Assembly (NCBI GenBank): GCA_905214925.1
Contig: CAJMOB010000013.1
Location: 1 to 64,000 of the forward strand
Length of the DNA stretch: 64,000 nucleotides
Source of the DNA: Scybalomonas sp905214925
Lineage (GTDB): Bacteria > Bacillota > Clostridia > Lachnospirales > Lachnospiraceae
Direction: 5' to 3'
Shown: positions 9,509-18,103 of the stretch, piece by piece
Numbering within the stretch: the stretch's first letter is position 1
Layout of the letters: each line of letters begins with the position of its first letter
Position numbers and translations under genes: made by a program
Notes under the pieces: model-generated
What the model was told of the DNA's origin: nothing
Database searches by the model: none
The model's input: only the letters and a program-made list of their open reading frames with translations

Positions 9509-9637
9509 GTTTTTATCAGTGTTCTTTTAAAAGGATTATAAAAAAAGATTGAAATAATTGTGAAATTATATGAAATTCCCTTTTAATTTTTGAAACATTC
9601 GGTATAATAGTAGATAAAACAAAAAGGAGGAATTACA

Positions 9638-10339
9638 ATGCCATATTATGGATTTTATTTTGATCCAACGTATATTTTAGTAGTTATTGGTGCAGTTATT
9701 TGTTTGATCGCTTCAGCCAAAGTCAATAGTACATTTAATAAGTACAATAAAGTGAGAAGTATGACAGGAATGACAGGGGCACAAGTGGCAGAACGAATTT
9801 TACAGGCGCAAGGGCTTTATGGAGTGCGAGTGGAACATATTGGTGGGAACTTAACGGATCACTATGATCCAAGAACAAAAGTGGTAAGACTTTCCGATGC
9901 TGTATATAATTCTTCTTCTGTAGCTGCTATTGGAGTGGCAGCTCATGAGTGTGGGCATGCTATTCAAGATCAGAAAGAATATGCACCACTTCGAATTCGA
10001 AGTGCCATTGTTCCAGCTGCAAATTTTGGTTCAAAAGTTTGTTGGTTGTTTATTATTGGTGGTCTGTTATTAGGAGCCAACCAAGTTTTAATTAATATTG
10101 GAATTTTACTTTTTTCTTTGGCAGTTTTATTCCAATTAGTGACACTCCCTGTGGAGTTTAATGCATCAAATAGGGCGATTGCAATTTTAGATCAGTCAGG
10201 AATTTTATCTCAGGAAGAAGTAAAAGGAACAAAAAAAGTATTGAGCGCAGCGGCAATGACTTATGTAGCCAGTGCAGCAGCAGCAATTTTATCTTTACTT
10301 CGTCTATTGATTTTATTTGGAAATCGAGATCGAGATTAA
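9638..10339 (+). CDS. Zinc-dependent membrane peptidase, YugP-like
   Basis: The 233-residue membrane protein belongs to the YugP-type neutral zinc metallopeptidases. An N-terminal membrane helix (about residues 9-26) precedes the catalytic motif HECGH (His103-Glu104...His107), and the conserved EFNAS segment follows later. Two or three further hydrophobic helices lie at about residues 130-170 and 205-228. Substrates of this family are unknown. The ribosome site AAAGGAGG at 9623-9630 is strong, and TATAAT at 9603-9608 may be the -10 element, though no good -35 was found. A hairpin terminator follows. Confidence 0.9.
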   Translation: MPYYGFYFDPTYILVVIGAVICLIASAKVNSTFNKYNKVRSMTGMTGAQVAERILQAQGLYGVRVEHIGGNLTDHYDPRTKVVRLSDAVYNSSSVAAIGVAAHECGHAIQDQKEYAPLRIRSAIVPAANFGSKVCWLFIIGGLLLGANQVLINIGILLFSLAVLFQLVTLPVEFNASNRAIAILDQSGILSQEEVKGTKKVLSAAAMTYVASAAAAILSLLRLLILFGNRDRD

Positions 10340-10363
10340 ACGAGTCGTTGTTTTCGCGTAAAA

Positions 10364-10402
10364 AAAGCACGTTCAAATTATGAGGAGTTGAACGTGCTTT
10401 CT
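10364..10402 (+). terminator. Intrinsic terminator after the YugP-like gene
   Basis: A 13-bp stem, AAAGCACGTTCAA (10364-10376) with its complement at 10388-10400, is followed by a short pyrimidine tract. The left A-run would let it work from the other side as well. Confidence 0.8.
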
Positions 10403-10510
10403 ATATAATAGAGAGAATATTATGAAAAAACTATTTATATTATAACGGATAGTTGTGACTCTAGTATGTATAATATGAGAACAAAATGTGAACAAAAAGG
10501 AAAGAAAAAA

Positions 10511-10951
10511 ATGAAATTAGCAGTAATTTGTGTAGGAAAAATAAAAGAAGATTATTTACAAAAAGGAATTGAAGATTGCATAAAAGTATTAAGAAAAAAT
10601 CATAGTATTGAAGTCATTGAATTGCCAGATGAAAAGACGCCAGATGGAGCAAGTGAAAAAGAAGAAGAGAGGATAAAGGCTATAGAAGGTGAAAAGATTT
10701 TATCAAAAATAAAAGAAGATGACTATGTGATAGCCCTTTGTATCGAAGGCACTTTAGCAACAGATGAAGAATGGAAAAAACGTGTAAGAAAAGCGGGAGA
10801 GAAGCGTTGTGTCTTTGTGATTGGAGGTTCGTTAGGACTTTATTCAAACGTTGTAAAACGTGCCAATGATAAAATGAGTTTTTCAAGAATGACATTTCCT
10901 CATCAATTAATGCGTTATATGTTGTTAGAGGAAATGTCACAATTATTATAA
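10511..10951 (+). CDS. rlmH: RlmH-type 23S rRNA methyltransferase with shortened C-terminus
   Basis: RlmH is a SPOUT enzyme that methylates N3 of pseudouridine 1915 in helix 69 of 23S rRNA. The 146-residue protein keeps the ADEKTP-like block (DEKTPDGASEKEEE), the SAM-knot motif FVIGGSLGL and the MTFPHQLMR block. It stops at LLEEMSQLL, about 13 residues short of the family end, so the conserved YR...EPYHK tail is absent; no frame of the following DNA clearly supplies it. The start is the ATG at 10511, after AAAAAGGAAAG; an earlier in-frame ATG lacks a site. A second RlmH-like gene at 42129-42554 has the tail but not the SAM motif. Confidence 0.85.
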   Translation: MKLAVICVGKIKEDYLQKGIEDCIKVLRKNHSIEVIELPDEKTPDGASEKEEERIKAIEGEKILSKIKEDDYVIALCIEGTLATDEEWKKRVRKAGEKRCVFVIGGSLGLYSNVVKRANDKMSFSRMTFPHQLMRYMLLEEMSQLL

Positions 10952-10956
10952 AAGAA

Positions 10957-11541
10957 TTAGAAACGTTTTTTAATTAATCCATGCTTATTACAGTACATAT
11001 ATAAAATACCATGTCCACGAAGGAAAAGTCGACATTCTGCATTTTGTTCTGGATATAGTTTGATGAGCTCGATTTTGCTTGAGGTAACACAGGCGATAAA
11101 AGAGATATAATGCTGTTTGCTCATTTCATGCTCAATGGAAATATAACTATCGCTTTCCATTGGTTCAATGAAAAAGGTATGTTGTTCGTCTTCAGGCTCT
11201 GCTTCAAGAGGTGGAAGTGCAATGCCACAGCAACTGATCATGCTTTCTCCCATAGAATGGATAATGTTACCACAGACAGGACAGACATAGAAAACAGAGC
11301 GAAGCATATTTCCGCTGGGATTCTTATTTGTAATGAAATCGCCTGTTAACAGTTCGGCGATGGATACATCGAAACAACTAGCCAATTGTTCTAAAATTCC
11401 AATGTCAGGATATCCTTTCTTTGTTTCCCATTTTGAGATAGTTTTATCGCTTACCATAAGAAGGTTTGCTAAATCTTTTTGGGTTAATCCCTTTTTTTCT
11501 CTTAGAGTGCGAATGGTTTCTCCAGTAACATAGTGATTCAT
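10957..11541 (-). CDS. XRE regulator fused to desulforedoxin/superoxide-reductase-like module
   Basis: Residues about 6-62 of this 194-residue protein are a typical XRE helix-turn-helix (TQKDLANLLMVSDKTISKWE). A desulforedoxin-like Cys4 set follows: Cys87-x2-Cys90 and Cys104-Cys105. The C-terminal half resembles superoxide reductase: His138-x5-His144 followed by YISF, and Cys184-N-K-His187, matching four of the five Fe(His4Cys) ligands by spacing. The EKH-type first histidine is not seen. The start at 11541 has GAAAGGA upstream; a longer frame lacks a site. A good promoter with an inverted repeat lies upstream. A redox- or superoxide-responsive regulator is the inference; direct catalysis is less likely with a ligand missing. 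Confidence 0.85.
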   Translation of the reverse strand: MNHYVTGETIRTLREKKGLTQKDLANLLMVSDKTISKWETKKGYPDIGILEQLASCFDVSIAELLTGDFITNKNPSGNMLRSVFYVCPVCGNIIHSMGESMISCCGIALPPLEAEPEDEQHTFFIEPMESDSYISIEHEMSKQHYISFIACVTSSKIELIKLYPEQNAECRLFLRGHGILYMYCNKHGLIKKRF

Positions 11542-11611
11542 AGCACAGTTTCCTTTCTTTTTCCATATAAGAATAATATTTTTATTATTTTTAGGAGTTT
11601 TAACAATTTCT

Positions 11612-11654
11612 ATCATAATGGACAAAACGATATTTGACAATCTACGTTTCGTAG
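11612..11654 (-). promoter_or_regulatory. Promoter with upstream CTACG-TTT-CGTAG inverted repeat
   Basis: On the minus strand TTGTCA (11635-11640) and TATGAT (11612-11617) are 17 nt apart. One base beyond the -35 box lies the perfect inverted repeat CTACG-N3-CGTAG (11642-11654). The same arrangement occurs at 34981-35023 before an Fe-S flavoprotein gene. An operator or activator site is inferred. Confidence 0.75.
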
Positions 11655-11730
11655 AGAAAAAAGATAGAAGAATTATTTGGAAGCATAAGGAATCTTTAGA
11701 AAAAATTCCAGAAGGATTGGTAAAGAGACT

Positions 11731-11759
11731 TAGACACTATTTGTATATCCGCATATAAT
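11731..11759 (+). promoter_or_regulatory. Promoter of the VWA gene
   Basis: TAGACA at 11731-11736 and TATAAT at 11754-11759 are 17 nt apart; the gene begins 120 nt later, leaving a leader that contains a 13-bp hairpin. Confidence 0.6.
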
Positions 11760-11878
11760 AGAGAGAGGACACTTTTTGACATTATAGAAAATTCATTTTC
11801 TATAGTGTTAAAAAAAGCACTGTGTACAGACAATACGCAATGCATACCTCGCTCTCAAAAAAATGGAGGTAATCTAGT

Positions 11879-13261
11879 ATGGGGATAAATAATGCAAATA
11901 AAACAATTAGTCTCGATCAAATTGATTGTGACGGCACGTTAAAAGTAACATTAGCGCTTTCAGCTTCACCAGATATTTCGAGTAATCCGACGGATATCGT
12001 ATTGATTTTAGATCGTTCTGGTAGCATGGCTGGAAGCCCACTTACAAATTTAAAGGCTGGTGCCAAAAAATTTATTGACATTATCGATGAATCAACGGAT
12101 GGTATTTTAGATGGAGAAATCGGTTTAGGAAGTAAAATTGGTATTGTAAGTTTCGCGGAAACAGCAACCAAAAATACACAGCTTATCACTTCTGTATCCG
12201 ATTTAAGAACAGCTATCGATTCTCTTTCAGCAGGAGGGTCTACCAATCATGCAGATGCTTTTACAAAAGCCATAGAGCTTTTTGATCCGGCGTCAACAAA
12301 TCAGAAAGTTATGGTCATGTTTACCGATGGAAAAACGACAGCTGGTCCACCGCCAGCACCGATTGCAGCAGCAGCCAGAGCCTCTGGAATTATCATTTAC
12401 TGTATCGGATTAATTGGAACGGATGGAATTGATGTATCTGTTTTAAATAATTGGGCAACCGATCCTGATGATTCTCATGTGACAGTGACTCCAAAAGATG
12501 ACGAATTAGAAGACTTATTTGAAAATCTCGCAAATAATATTTCAAAACCAGGAGCGACGGATATTGTGATTGATGAGGTTATTCATTCTGATTTTATCAT
12601 TCTCAATGTACAAAATCCAAATAAAGGTGCTGTGAACATGGTGAATGCCACAAAATTACAATGGAAGATAGATAAACTTGGTGTGACAGCCAATGAAGGA
12701 GCTTCTTTGGAATTTACAATTAAACATGTAAAGACGATTCCAGGGGTAAAAGAAGTGAATAAATCCATTCATTATAAAGATAAAGAAGGAAATGTTGTTA
12801 CATTCCCATCTCCAACGGTTAATGTAACGTGTGGAATCGTAACGTATCCAGAAGAATGTCCTATTCCAGTGAAGGTATCCATTGAAGGGTGTCAAGACTC
12901 TTTGATTTATGATGTAGGAGATGTTTATTTAGAGTCTTTAGGACGTATTTTACAGTTAAATATTAATTTAAAAAATATATGTCCAGGAAAGCGGATTGCT
13001 ATGGCAGTGATATTAAATGAAGTGGATAAACATGGAATCGAATGCCAAAGAGGTATCAAGATCATGACAATTCCTGCTCATAATGCGCCTACTTGTCGTG
13101 ATGTTTTAGTAAAATGTATTAAGTTTGTTCTTCCAGAAGACTTAGATATTGGATGTTCTTGTTCTTCCTCACCAAGTCTTTGTAACAAACGAGATTTTAA
13201 AGTAAGAGTGATTGCACATCCAATTGATAATGATTTTCAATGCTGTAATATTGTAGTTTAA
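11879..13261 (+). CDS. VWA-domain protein with Cys-rich C-terminus, no export signal
   Basis: Residues about 36-225 form a von Willebrand factor A domain with the MIDAS residues of DRSGSM (Asp45, Ser47, Ser49) and a downstream FTDGKT block carrying the distal Asp. A beta-rich middle follows. The C-terminal 150 residues contain about a dozen cysteines, including CSCSSS and a CC pair near the end. There is no signal peptide, membrane helix or cell-wall anchor, so the protein is either cytosolic, packed in the spore or released by lysis. VWA domains mediate protein-protein contact through a divalent metal. GGAGGT precedes the ATG. Function unknown; a terminator follows. Confidence 0.85.
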   Translation: MGINNANKTISLDQIDCDGTLKVTLALSASPDISSNPTDIVLILDRSGSMAGSPLTNLKAGAKKFIDIIDESTDGILDGEIGLGSKIGIVSFAETATKNTQLITSVSDLRTAIDSLSAGGSTNHADAFTKAIELFDPASTNQKVMVMFTDGKTTAGPPPAPIAAAARASGIIIYCIGLIGTDGIDVSVLNNWATDPDDSHVTVTPKDDELEDLFENLANNISKPGATDIVIDEVIHSDFIILNVQNPNKGAVNMVNATKLQWKIDKLGVTANEGASLEFTIKHVKTIPGVKEVNKSIHYKDKEGNVVTFPSPTVNVTCGIVTYPEECPIPVKVSIEGCQDSLIYDVGDVYLESLGRILQLNINLKNICPGKRIAMAVILNEVDKHGIECQRGIKIMTIPAHNAPTCRDVLVKCIKFVLPEDLDIGCSCSSSPSLCNKRDFKVRVIAHPIDNDFQCCNIVV

Positions 13262-13280
13262 ACTTATTGTGTGTGTTATA

Positions 13281-13325
13281 AAGGTGTTGCCTAACTAAAT
13301 TTTTTAGCTAGGCAACACCTTCTTT
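13281..13325 (+). terminator. Intrinsic terminator after the VWA gene
   Basis: A 13-bp outer stem (13281-13293 with 13309-13321) encloses an AT-rich loop and is followed by a short T tract. Confidence 0.8.
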
Positions 13326-13419
13326 TACACAAAGTGTGATTCTCATGGTTTATCTACATATTTTTCCATTTCTAAACATAAAGTATTATGGCAGAAATGA
13401 AAAGAAAAGGAGCATGGAT

Positions 13420-13977
13420 ATGAGTAGTGAGAGAAATTGGAATGGTGAATATGATGATAGTACGAAGGCGGAACCCCAAAAGTTTATATTTGCAGATTCA
13501 AGTCCTTATCCAGATGTGCGGGTACAGGAAAAGAATCATTTATATGGGAGAATGATGTTAGATAATATAGGTGGCTCTAATTCAGAAATGTCAGCCATCA
13601 GTCTATATGTTTATAATAATCTGCTTCTTGAAAATCATATGGAGTTATGTAAAATTTTTCGTAAAATCAGTATTGTAGAAATGCATCATCTTGAGACTTT
13701 TGGAAAAATTGCTCGATTACTGGGGGAAAATCCAAGGCTTTGGACAAAACGAGGAAATCGAATGGCGTACTGGTCTCCAGCCTATAATCAATATCCAATG
13801 GAGATGGAGGCACTTTTAAAAAATGCTTTAATTGGAGAGGAAAGGGCGGTTCAAAAATATGAAGAGCAATGTAAAGTTATAAAAGATGATAATATTGTAG
13901 CCTGTTTAAAAAGAATTATAAAAGATGAAGAACTTCATATTGAAATTTTTAAAGAACTATGTAGAAACTATTGTTGA
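13420..13977 (+). CDS. Ferritin-like (di-metal four-helix) protein
   Basis: The 185-residue protein shows the helical metal-ligand pattern of ferritin-like and rubrerythrin-type proteins: a Glu in SEMSAISLYVYNN, ExxH in IVEMHHLETF, then GEERAVQKYEEQ and a final EELHIEIF motif. The N-terminal 50 residues are polar and unrelated. There is no rubredoxin domain. The family includes manganese catalases, rubrerythrins and spore-coat-associated proteins, so peroxide or iron handling is plausible but unproven. The start at 13420 is chosen because AAAGGAG lies 7 nt upstream; an ATG two codons earlier is too close to that site, and the open frame continues further upstream. Confidence 0.8.
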   Translation: MSSERNWNGEYDDSTKAEPQKFIFADSSPYPDVRVQEKNHLYGRMMLDNIGGSNSEMSAISLYVYNNLLLENHMELCKIFRKISIVEMHHLETFGKIARLLGENPRLWTKRGNRMAYWSPAYNQYPMEMEALLKNALIGEERAVQKYEEQCKVIKDDNIVACLKRIIKDEELHIEIFKELCRNYC

Positions 13978-14076
13978 CAACAGTTGATAAATGAAAAACT
14001 CGTTTAGTATTGAATAAAAGTAAGGTTATGATAAAATAGAATCAAACAATGGATGAAGGTTTAGGGAGGGATACGC

Positions 14077-14328
14077 ATGATTACAATTTTAAATCGAAAA
14101 GAATTATGCTCTACATATGACCTGCAAAAGCAAGCACAAGTACGAGATATTTTAAGACAAAATAATATCGATTATATTGTGAAAACAGTAAATCGAAAAA
14201 GTTCATCGTCATTAGAAGCAGGAACTCGAGTTCGTACAGGAACTTTAGGCGAGGATTTTACTTTAGAGAATGAATATCTTATTTATGTAAAAAAAGAAGA
14301 CTATGATTTTGCTTATAGTCTAATATAA
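14077..14328 (+). CDS. Small conserved protein, DUF2007-like
   Basis: This 83-residue soluble protein begins with a short strand and a helix (LCSTYDLQKQAQVRDILRQN) followed by NIDYIVKTVN and ends with YLIYVKKEDYDFAY. The pattern of a helix that positions a short residue-swap loop resembles small DUF2007 proteins, annotated as possible signal-transducing proteins. It has a good site (GGGAGG) before the ATG. No operon partner is evident, and the assignment is tentative. Confidence 0.65.
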   Translation: MITILNRKELCSTYDLQKQAQVRDILRQNNIDYIVKTVNRKSSSSLEAGTRVRTGTLGEDFTLENEYLIYVKKEDYDFAYSLI

Positions 14329-14427
14329 AAATAATTTTTTCTTCCTTATCTGTTCGATACAGTCTAATAGGTAAGGGAGAAGTGTAACGTGAATAAACGA
14401 TATGCATAGAAAAAGGATGGCGATGGT

Positions 14428-14805
14428 ATGAAGTTTCTTAAAAAACAAATAGGAGTTATCATTTACTTTCTTATATGGGTGCTGCTCGTTGCGATATTTT
14501 GGATCAATATGGGAGATAGTAGCAATGCAATGGGATTTGGATTACTTGCGTTTTGGATTGTTCTTCCACTGAGTTCTTTCGTAATTGCCTTTTTATACGG
14601 TAAAAGAGAAGGCTGTAAAAAGTGGGGGATTATTGCAATATTTGGAGTTATGGTAATCCTTTGTCAGTCATTAACATTTGATCTAGCAAATACGTTGTCC
14701 AGTGGTAAGATCCATATTCCAGAATGGAAGCTTGTATTTTTAGGAGCGATACCAGCATTTTTAGGCATGGGACTTGGTTCTATGCTAAAAAAGAGGAAGA
14801 GATAG
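14428..14805 (+). CDS. Small four-helix membrane protein
   Basis: The 125-residue protein has four predicted membrane helices (about residues 8-27, 35-57, 66-85, 100-118) and a basic C-terminus (KKRKR). A short motif between the first two helices, GDSSNAMGFGLLAFW, resembles GPTDAMGMVFLIIL at the same place in the protein encoded at 35340-35666, so the two look like distant paralogues. Function is not recognised. Confidence 0.65.
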   Translation: MKFLKKQIGVIIYFLIWVLLVAIFWINMGDSSNAMGFGLLAFWIVLPLSSFVIAFLYGKREGCKKWGIIAIFGVMVILCQSLTFDLANTLSSGKIHIPEWKLVFLGAIPAFLGMGLGSMLKKRKR

Positions 14806-15059
14806 TTCTCACATAGAATTTATAGATTTAACTTTATAGAAGACAATAACATAAGTAGAGGATTTCTTATCATTTTTTGATAGATGGATTCTATTAGTTC
14901 TTGTCTTCTTTTTTATGTAAAATAACGTAAATAGCTTAAAAAGGGAATGATAAAAAATATACTTTCCTGTATAATGAAAAAGGAATGAAAGTTCCAATTA
15001 CCTATTGAAATAATAGGATAATTGGATAGATATCGTTAGAGTAGAGGGAGGAAAGTAGT

Positions 15060-15566
15060 ATGAAAAGAACGATCGATTTAGAGTCAAATCAATATGATAT
15101 AAAATCTATAGGAGAAGAGGATGTATTACAAGTATATTCTCTTTGTAAAGAAAACCCTCAGTATTATCGCTATTTCCCACCGTTTGTGACAATGGATAGT
15201 ATAAAATAGGATTTGAGAGCGCTGCCAAAGGGAAAAAGTTTCGATGATAAATATTATGTTGGGTTTTATCAAAAGGAAAAATTAGTTGCAGTTATGGATT
15301 CTATAACAGAATATCCAAATGAAGAGACCGTCTATATCGGATTTTTTATGATGAATAAAAAAATGCAAGGAAAGGGGATTGGTACGGATATCATTGCAGA
15401 AGTATGTAGTTGTTTGAAAGAAAATGGATTTTCCAAGGTGGAGCTTGGATATGTGAAAGAAAATCTACAAAGTTAACAATTTTGGTTAAAAAATCATTTT
15501 GAAAAAACTGGTGTAGAAACTAGAATCGATGATTGCATAATAGTAGGTATGAAAAGATATTTATAG
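15060..15566 (+). pseudogene. GNAT acetyltransferase with two in-frame stops
   Basis: A single reading frame of 168 codons from the ATG at 15060 to the TAG at 15564 encodes a full-length GNAT protein but is broken by TAG at 15207-15209 and TAA at 15474-15476. The acetyl-CoA loop (KKMQGKGIGTDIIAEV) is intact between the two stops. The final block after the second stop (QFWLKNHFEKTG) is the expected family end, which shows that both stops are recent substitutions in a gene that once read through. Confidence 0.85.
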
Positions 15567-15777
15567 AAAAAATTAGAGGTTTGGGAAAAGATAAAAGTGG
15601 CGTTACCCTCTATAAATAAAATTTGATAAAATCTCACATTGTGCAGGAATATTTGTTTTGGAGAAAGACAAGAGGACATGAAAATGAAAACAAGCTCCTA
15701 AAAAACATAAATTTTTTTGATATTAGGAATTTAAAAATAGAGGATTATTAATAGATAGAAATTGGAGGAATATAAAA

Positions 15778-16293
15778 ATGTTAATTCGTCAAGAAAGAAT
15801 AGAAGATTATAATACGGTATACAAGGTTATCGAACAAGCATTTAAAAGTGCAGAACATAGTGATGGAAATGAACAGGATTTAGTTGTTTCGTTAAGAAAA
15901 AGTGATTCCTTTCTTCCTGAATTATCACTGGTTGCCCAGATAGATGAAAAAATTGTTGGGCACATTCTGTTTACCAAAATTCAAATAGGGAATGATACGG
16001 AGCTTGCACTTGCTCCATTGGCAGTCTTACCAGAATATCAAAAGAAAGGCGTTGGTAGAGCTTTAGTATTAGAAGGTCATCGTATTGCCAAGGATTTAGG
16101 ATTTCATTACTCGGTTGTTTTAGGAAGTGAAACTTATTATCCAAAAATGGGTTATGTTCCTGCAAATAATTATGGAATAAAAGCACCATTTGACGTTCCT
16201 AATGAAAATTTTATGGCAATCAAGCTTCAAGAGAATAGTCCAGCTATAGAAGGAACTGTAATATATGCAAAAGAATTTGGAGAGTTGGAATAG
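15778..16293 (+). CDS. GNAT family N-acetyltransferase, YhbS-like
   Basis: This intact 171-residue GNAT enzyme has strand IV and the acetyl-CoA pyrophosphate loop in LAPLAVLPEYQKKGVGRALV (the Q/RxxGxG/A motif is QKKGVG), followed by the GFHYSVVLGSETYYPKMGY block typical of the YhbS subgroup. The acceptor substrate cannot be inferred. It has a ribosome site (GGAGG) before the ATG and is followed closely by an unrelated membrane-anchored protein. Confidence 0.88.
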   Translation: MLIRQERIEDYNTVYKVIEQAFKSAEHSDGNEQDLVVSLRKSDSFLPELSLVAQIDEKIVGHILFTKIQIGNDTELALAPLAVLPEYQKKGVGRALVLEGHRIAKDLGFHYSVVLGSETYYPKMGYVPANNYGIKAPFDVPNENFMAIKLQENSPAIEGTVIYAKEFGELE

Positions 16294-16334
16294 GAAGTCT
16301 TTGCAATGAATGGATAAAATTGGGAGGAGATCAA

Positions 16335-16859
16335 TTGAAAAAAATAAAGGGAGAGACTATTTTCCTTGTCATTGTTATTGTAGTTGGGTTCATTATTGTT
16401 TCACAATTTGATTTCATAGGAATTTCAGCCTCTCATGTAGAAGAAGATGCTAGAAAAAGTCAACGAATCCCCGACTCATGGGAAGTTATTCAGTCTCATA
16501 ATGATGAATTATATGCATTACTTTTTTATGATCCAGATAATAGGGACGCATATACTTATTCTTTATATGAGAATAAAAAGGGGTTTTCTTTTGGCTACAG
16601 TTTTCGTAGTGGTGGAGATATCAGTGGGATTTCCAATACTGCTATAAAGTATGTATATGAAAATAGAGGTTGTGTTCTTGTTTCGCTTAATAAGAAAAGG
16701 GTTCAGAAAATAGAGCGAGATAATGGAGAACTTGACTCGATACAAGTTGATGCAGATAAACCTGTCGTAGTTGTATTTCCAGTAAATAGCGGTATCCTAA
16801 AACTATATGATGGAACAGGAAAAGAAGTATTGTATGAAACAGTAGTAGAAAAATGGTAA
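16335..16859 (+). CDS. Membrane-anchored protein of unknown function
   Basis: A single N-terminal helix (about residues 6-25 of 174, TIFLVIVIVVGFIIV) anchors a mostly beta extracellular domain of about 145 residues. No known motif is recognised. The start is a TTG at 16335: AGGAG at 16325-16329 is correctly spaced for it, while the earlier in-frame TTG at 16320 overlaps that site. Confidence 0.6.
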   Translation: MKKIKGETIFLVIVIVVGFIIVSQFDFIGISASHVEEDARKSQRIPDSWEVIQSHNDELYALLFYDPDNRDAYTYSLYENKKGFSFGYSFRSGGDISGISNTAIKYVYENRGCVLVSLNKKRVQKIERDNGELDSIQVDADKPVVVVFPVNSGILKLYDGTGKEVLYETVVEKW

Positions 16860-16923
16860 GGTAAATAGTACTTATAATCTAAATTATTCGATATTGAAAA
16901 TGCAAACTTTATAAAATGAGGGA

Positions 16924-17067
16924 ATGGTAATCGCAGTTTATCATCGCTATAATGATGTGGAAGATAAATGGATTGTTGCACCTGTCGGTATGGACTTTTC
17001 AGAGGAAGAAATATTAAAAGCAATTGAATTTCAGGAGAAATATTTTGAAGGAAGGCTCTATCGATAA
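16924..17067 (+). pseudogene. Short open frame, probably a gene fragment
   Basis: A 47-codon frame encodes a hydrophilic sequence beginning MVIAVYHRYNDVEDKW and ending EKYFEGRLYR. It has no proper ribosome site and an in-frame stop just upstream. It looks like the C-terminal piece of a larger gene, but the family is not recognised. Confidence 0.35.
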
Positions 17068-17156
17068 GAGTTTTCAGGATAGGAATTCGTTAGACAAAAG
17101 ATAAGAAAAGGTGTATAGTTAATAAAAAGAATTAACAAAGGGTAAGGAGAGAACTT

Positions 17157-17420
17157 ATGGAACAGACAGATATTATGATGCTCGTTATCTTTAGTGTATT
17201 AGCAGTGATCGGTTTGCTTATTGTAGCATTACAAAAAAAAGGAGTGATTCATTCTAGAATCATACAAACTTCTGATAGTTTTGAGCTTATTAGTGGTGGG
17301 AAAGCTACATTTTTTATGGTATTATTAGGAGCAAGCGTATTATGCAAATATTCTATTTTATTAACAGGTTTGTATGTGATAGTGTTTACAGTCATCTATG
17401 CTTTGATAAAATTGGTTTAG
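17157..17420 (+). CDS. Small membrane protein
   Basis: An 87-residue protein has a helix at about residues 7-24 and two close helices at about 50-83, separated by a short soluble loop. A GGAGAG site precedes the ATG. No family is recognised. An imperfect hairpin (17464-17471 with 17502-17509) followed by a weak T tract may terminate it. Confidence 0.55.
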   Translation: MEQTDIMMLVIFSVLAVIGLLIVALQKKGVIHSRIIQTSDSFELISGGKATFFMVLLGASVLCKYSILLTGLYVIVFTVIYALIKLV

Positions 17421-17520
17421 CGTATTGTATGAATTTTTAGATCATGAATAGATGACATATGATATAACCCCGATCGTTGGACATTAGTGTTTCAATAGAA
17501 TGGGGTTATTTTGATTTGCG

Positions 17521-17551
17521 TCAAAAGTTCGCAAAGCGTGTTTTTCATTGT
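17521..17551 (+). repeat. Dispersed short repeat, copy 1
   Basis: This 31-nt sequence, of the form TCAAAAGTTCG...AGCGTG...TTTTCAT, matches 60687-60717 with only about four differences. Both copies lie in short intergenic gaps just before genes and can form a weak hairpin. Confidence 0.55.
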
Positions 17552-17607
17552 TTCCATGAAAGCAACGAGTAAATGAAAAAAATAAAAATAAGAAAGGGAA
17601 GGAAAGC

Positions 17608-18033
17608 ATGATTAGAAAATTTAAAACAGAAGATTTAGATAGAGTTATGGAAATTTGGCTTAATACCAATAAGAAAGCACATTCTTTTATTGCAGAGGAG
17701 TATTGGAATGATAATTTTGAATTAGTAAAGACAATGTTACTAGAAGCAGAACTTTATGTTTATGAGGTGGATAATGAAATAGAAGGTTTTATTGGGCTAA
17801 ATGATAATTATATTGGGGGGATTTTTGTATGGCATTCCTTCCAATCAAAAGGAATTGGGAAACAATTGCTTGATTATACAAAGGGGATAAAAAATGAGCT
17901 AGTATTAAGTGTGTATCAGAAAAATCAGAATGCGATCAAATTTTATAAACGAGAAGGTTTTGTTATTTCTTTAGAAGGAATAGAGGAAGAGACAGGGGAA
18001 AGAGAATATTTGATGAAATGGGAGAGTCGATAA
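17608..18033 (+). CDS. GNAT family N-acetyltransferase
   Basis: The 141-residue protein has the GNAT core: an N-terminal RKFKTEDLDRVMEIW block, the acetyl-CoA loop in FQSKGIGKQLLDY and the C-terminal YQKNQNAIKFYKREGF block. It resembles the single-domain YjaB-like acetyltransferases. The substrate is unknown. The ribosome site AAGGGAAGGA precedes the ATG. Confidence 0.88.
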   Translation: MIRKFKTEDLDRVMEIWLNTNKKAHSFIAEEYWNDNFELVKTMLLEAELYVYEVDNEIEGFIGLNDNYIGGIFVWHSFQSKGIGKQLLDYTKGIKNELVLSVYQKNQNAIKFYKREGFVISLEGIEEETGEREYLMKWESR

Positions 18034-18103
18034 AAATTTTTTATGTTATAGAAGTCAAAACCGATCAATAGATGGTAGTTTAAAAGTAAGGAGGCTGATT
18101 ATT

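Larger units (their letters stand above)
11542..11878. other. Intergenic control region between divergent regulator and VWA genes
   Basis: This 337-nt stretch holds the minus-strand promoter and operator of the XRE-desulfoferrodoxin gene (11612-11654), the plus-strand promoter of the VWA gene (11731-11759) and a leader hairpin (11779-11791 with 11795-11807, 13 bp with one G-T pair) that has no T-run and is therefore not an obvious terminator. Confidence 0.7.

Noticed and set aside
11618..11758. 46-codon frame MDKTIFDNLRFVEKK...
   Set aside because: It overlaps the minus-strand promoter and operator and the VWA promoter, has no ribosome site at proper distance, and the DNLR-like stretch is simply the inverted repeat translated.
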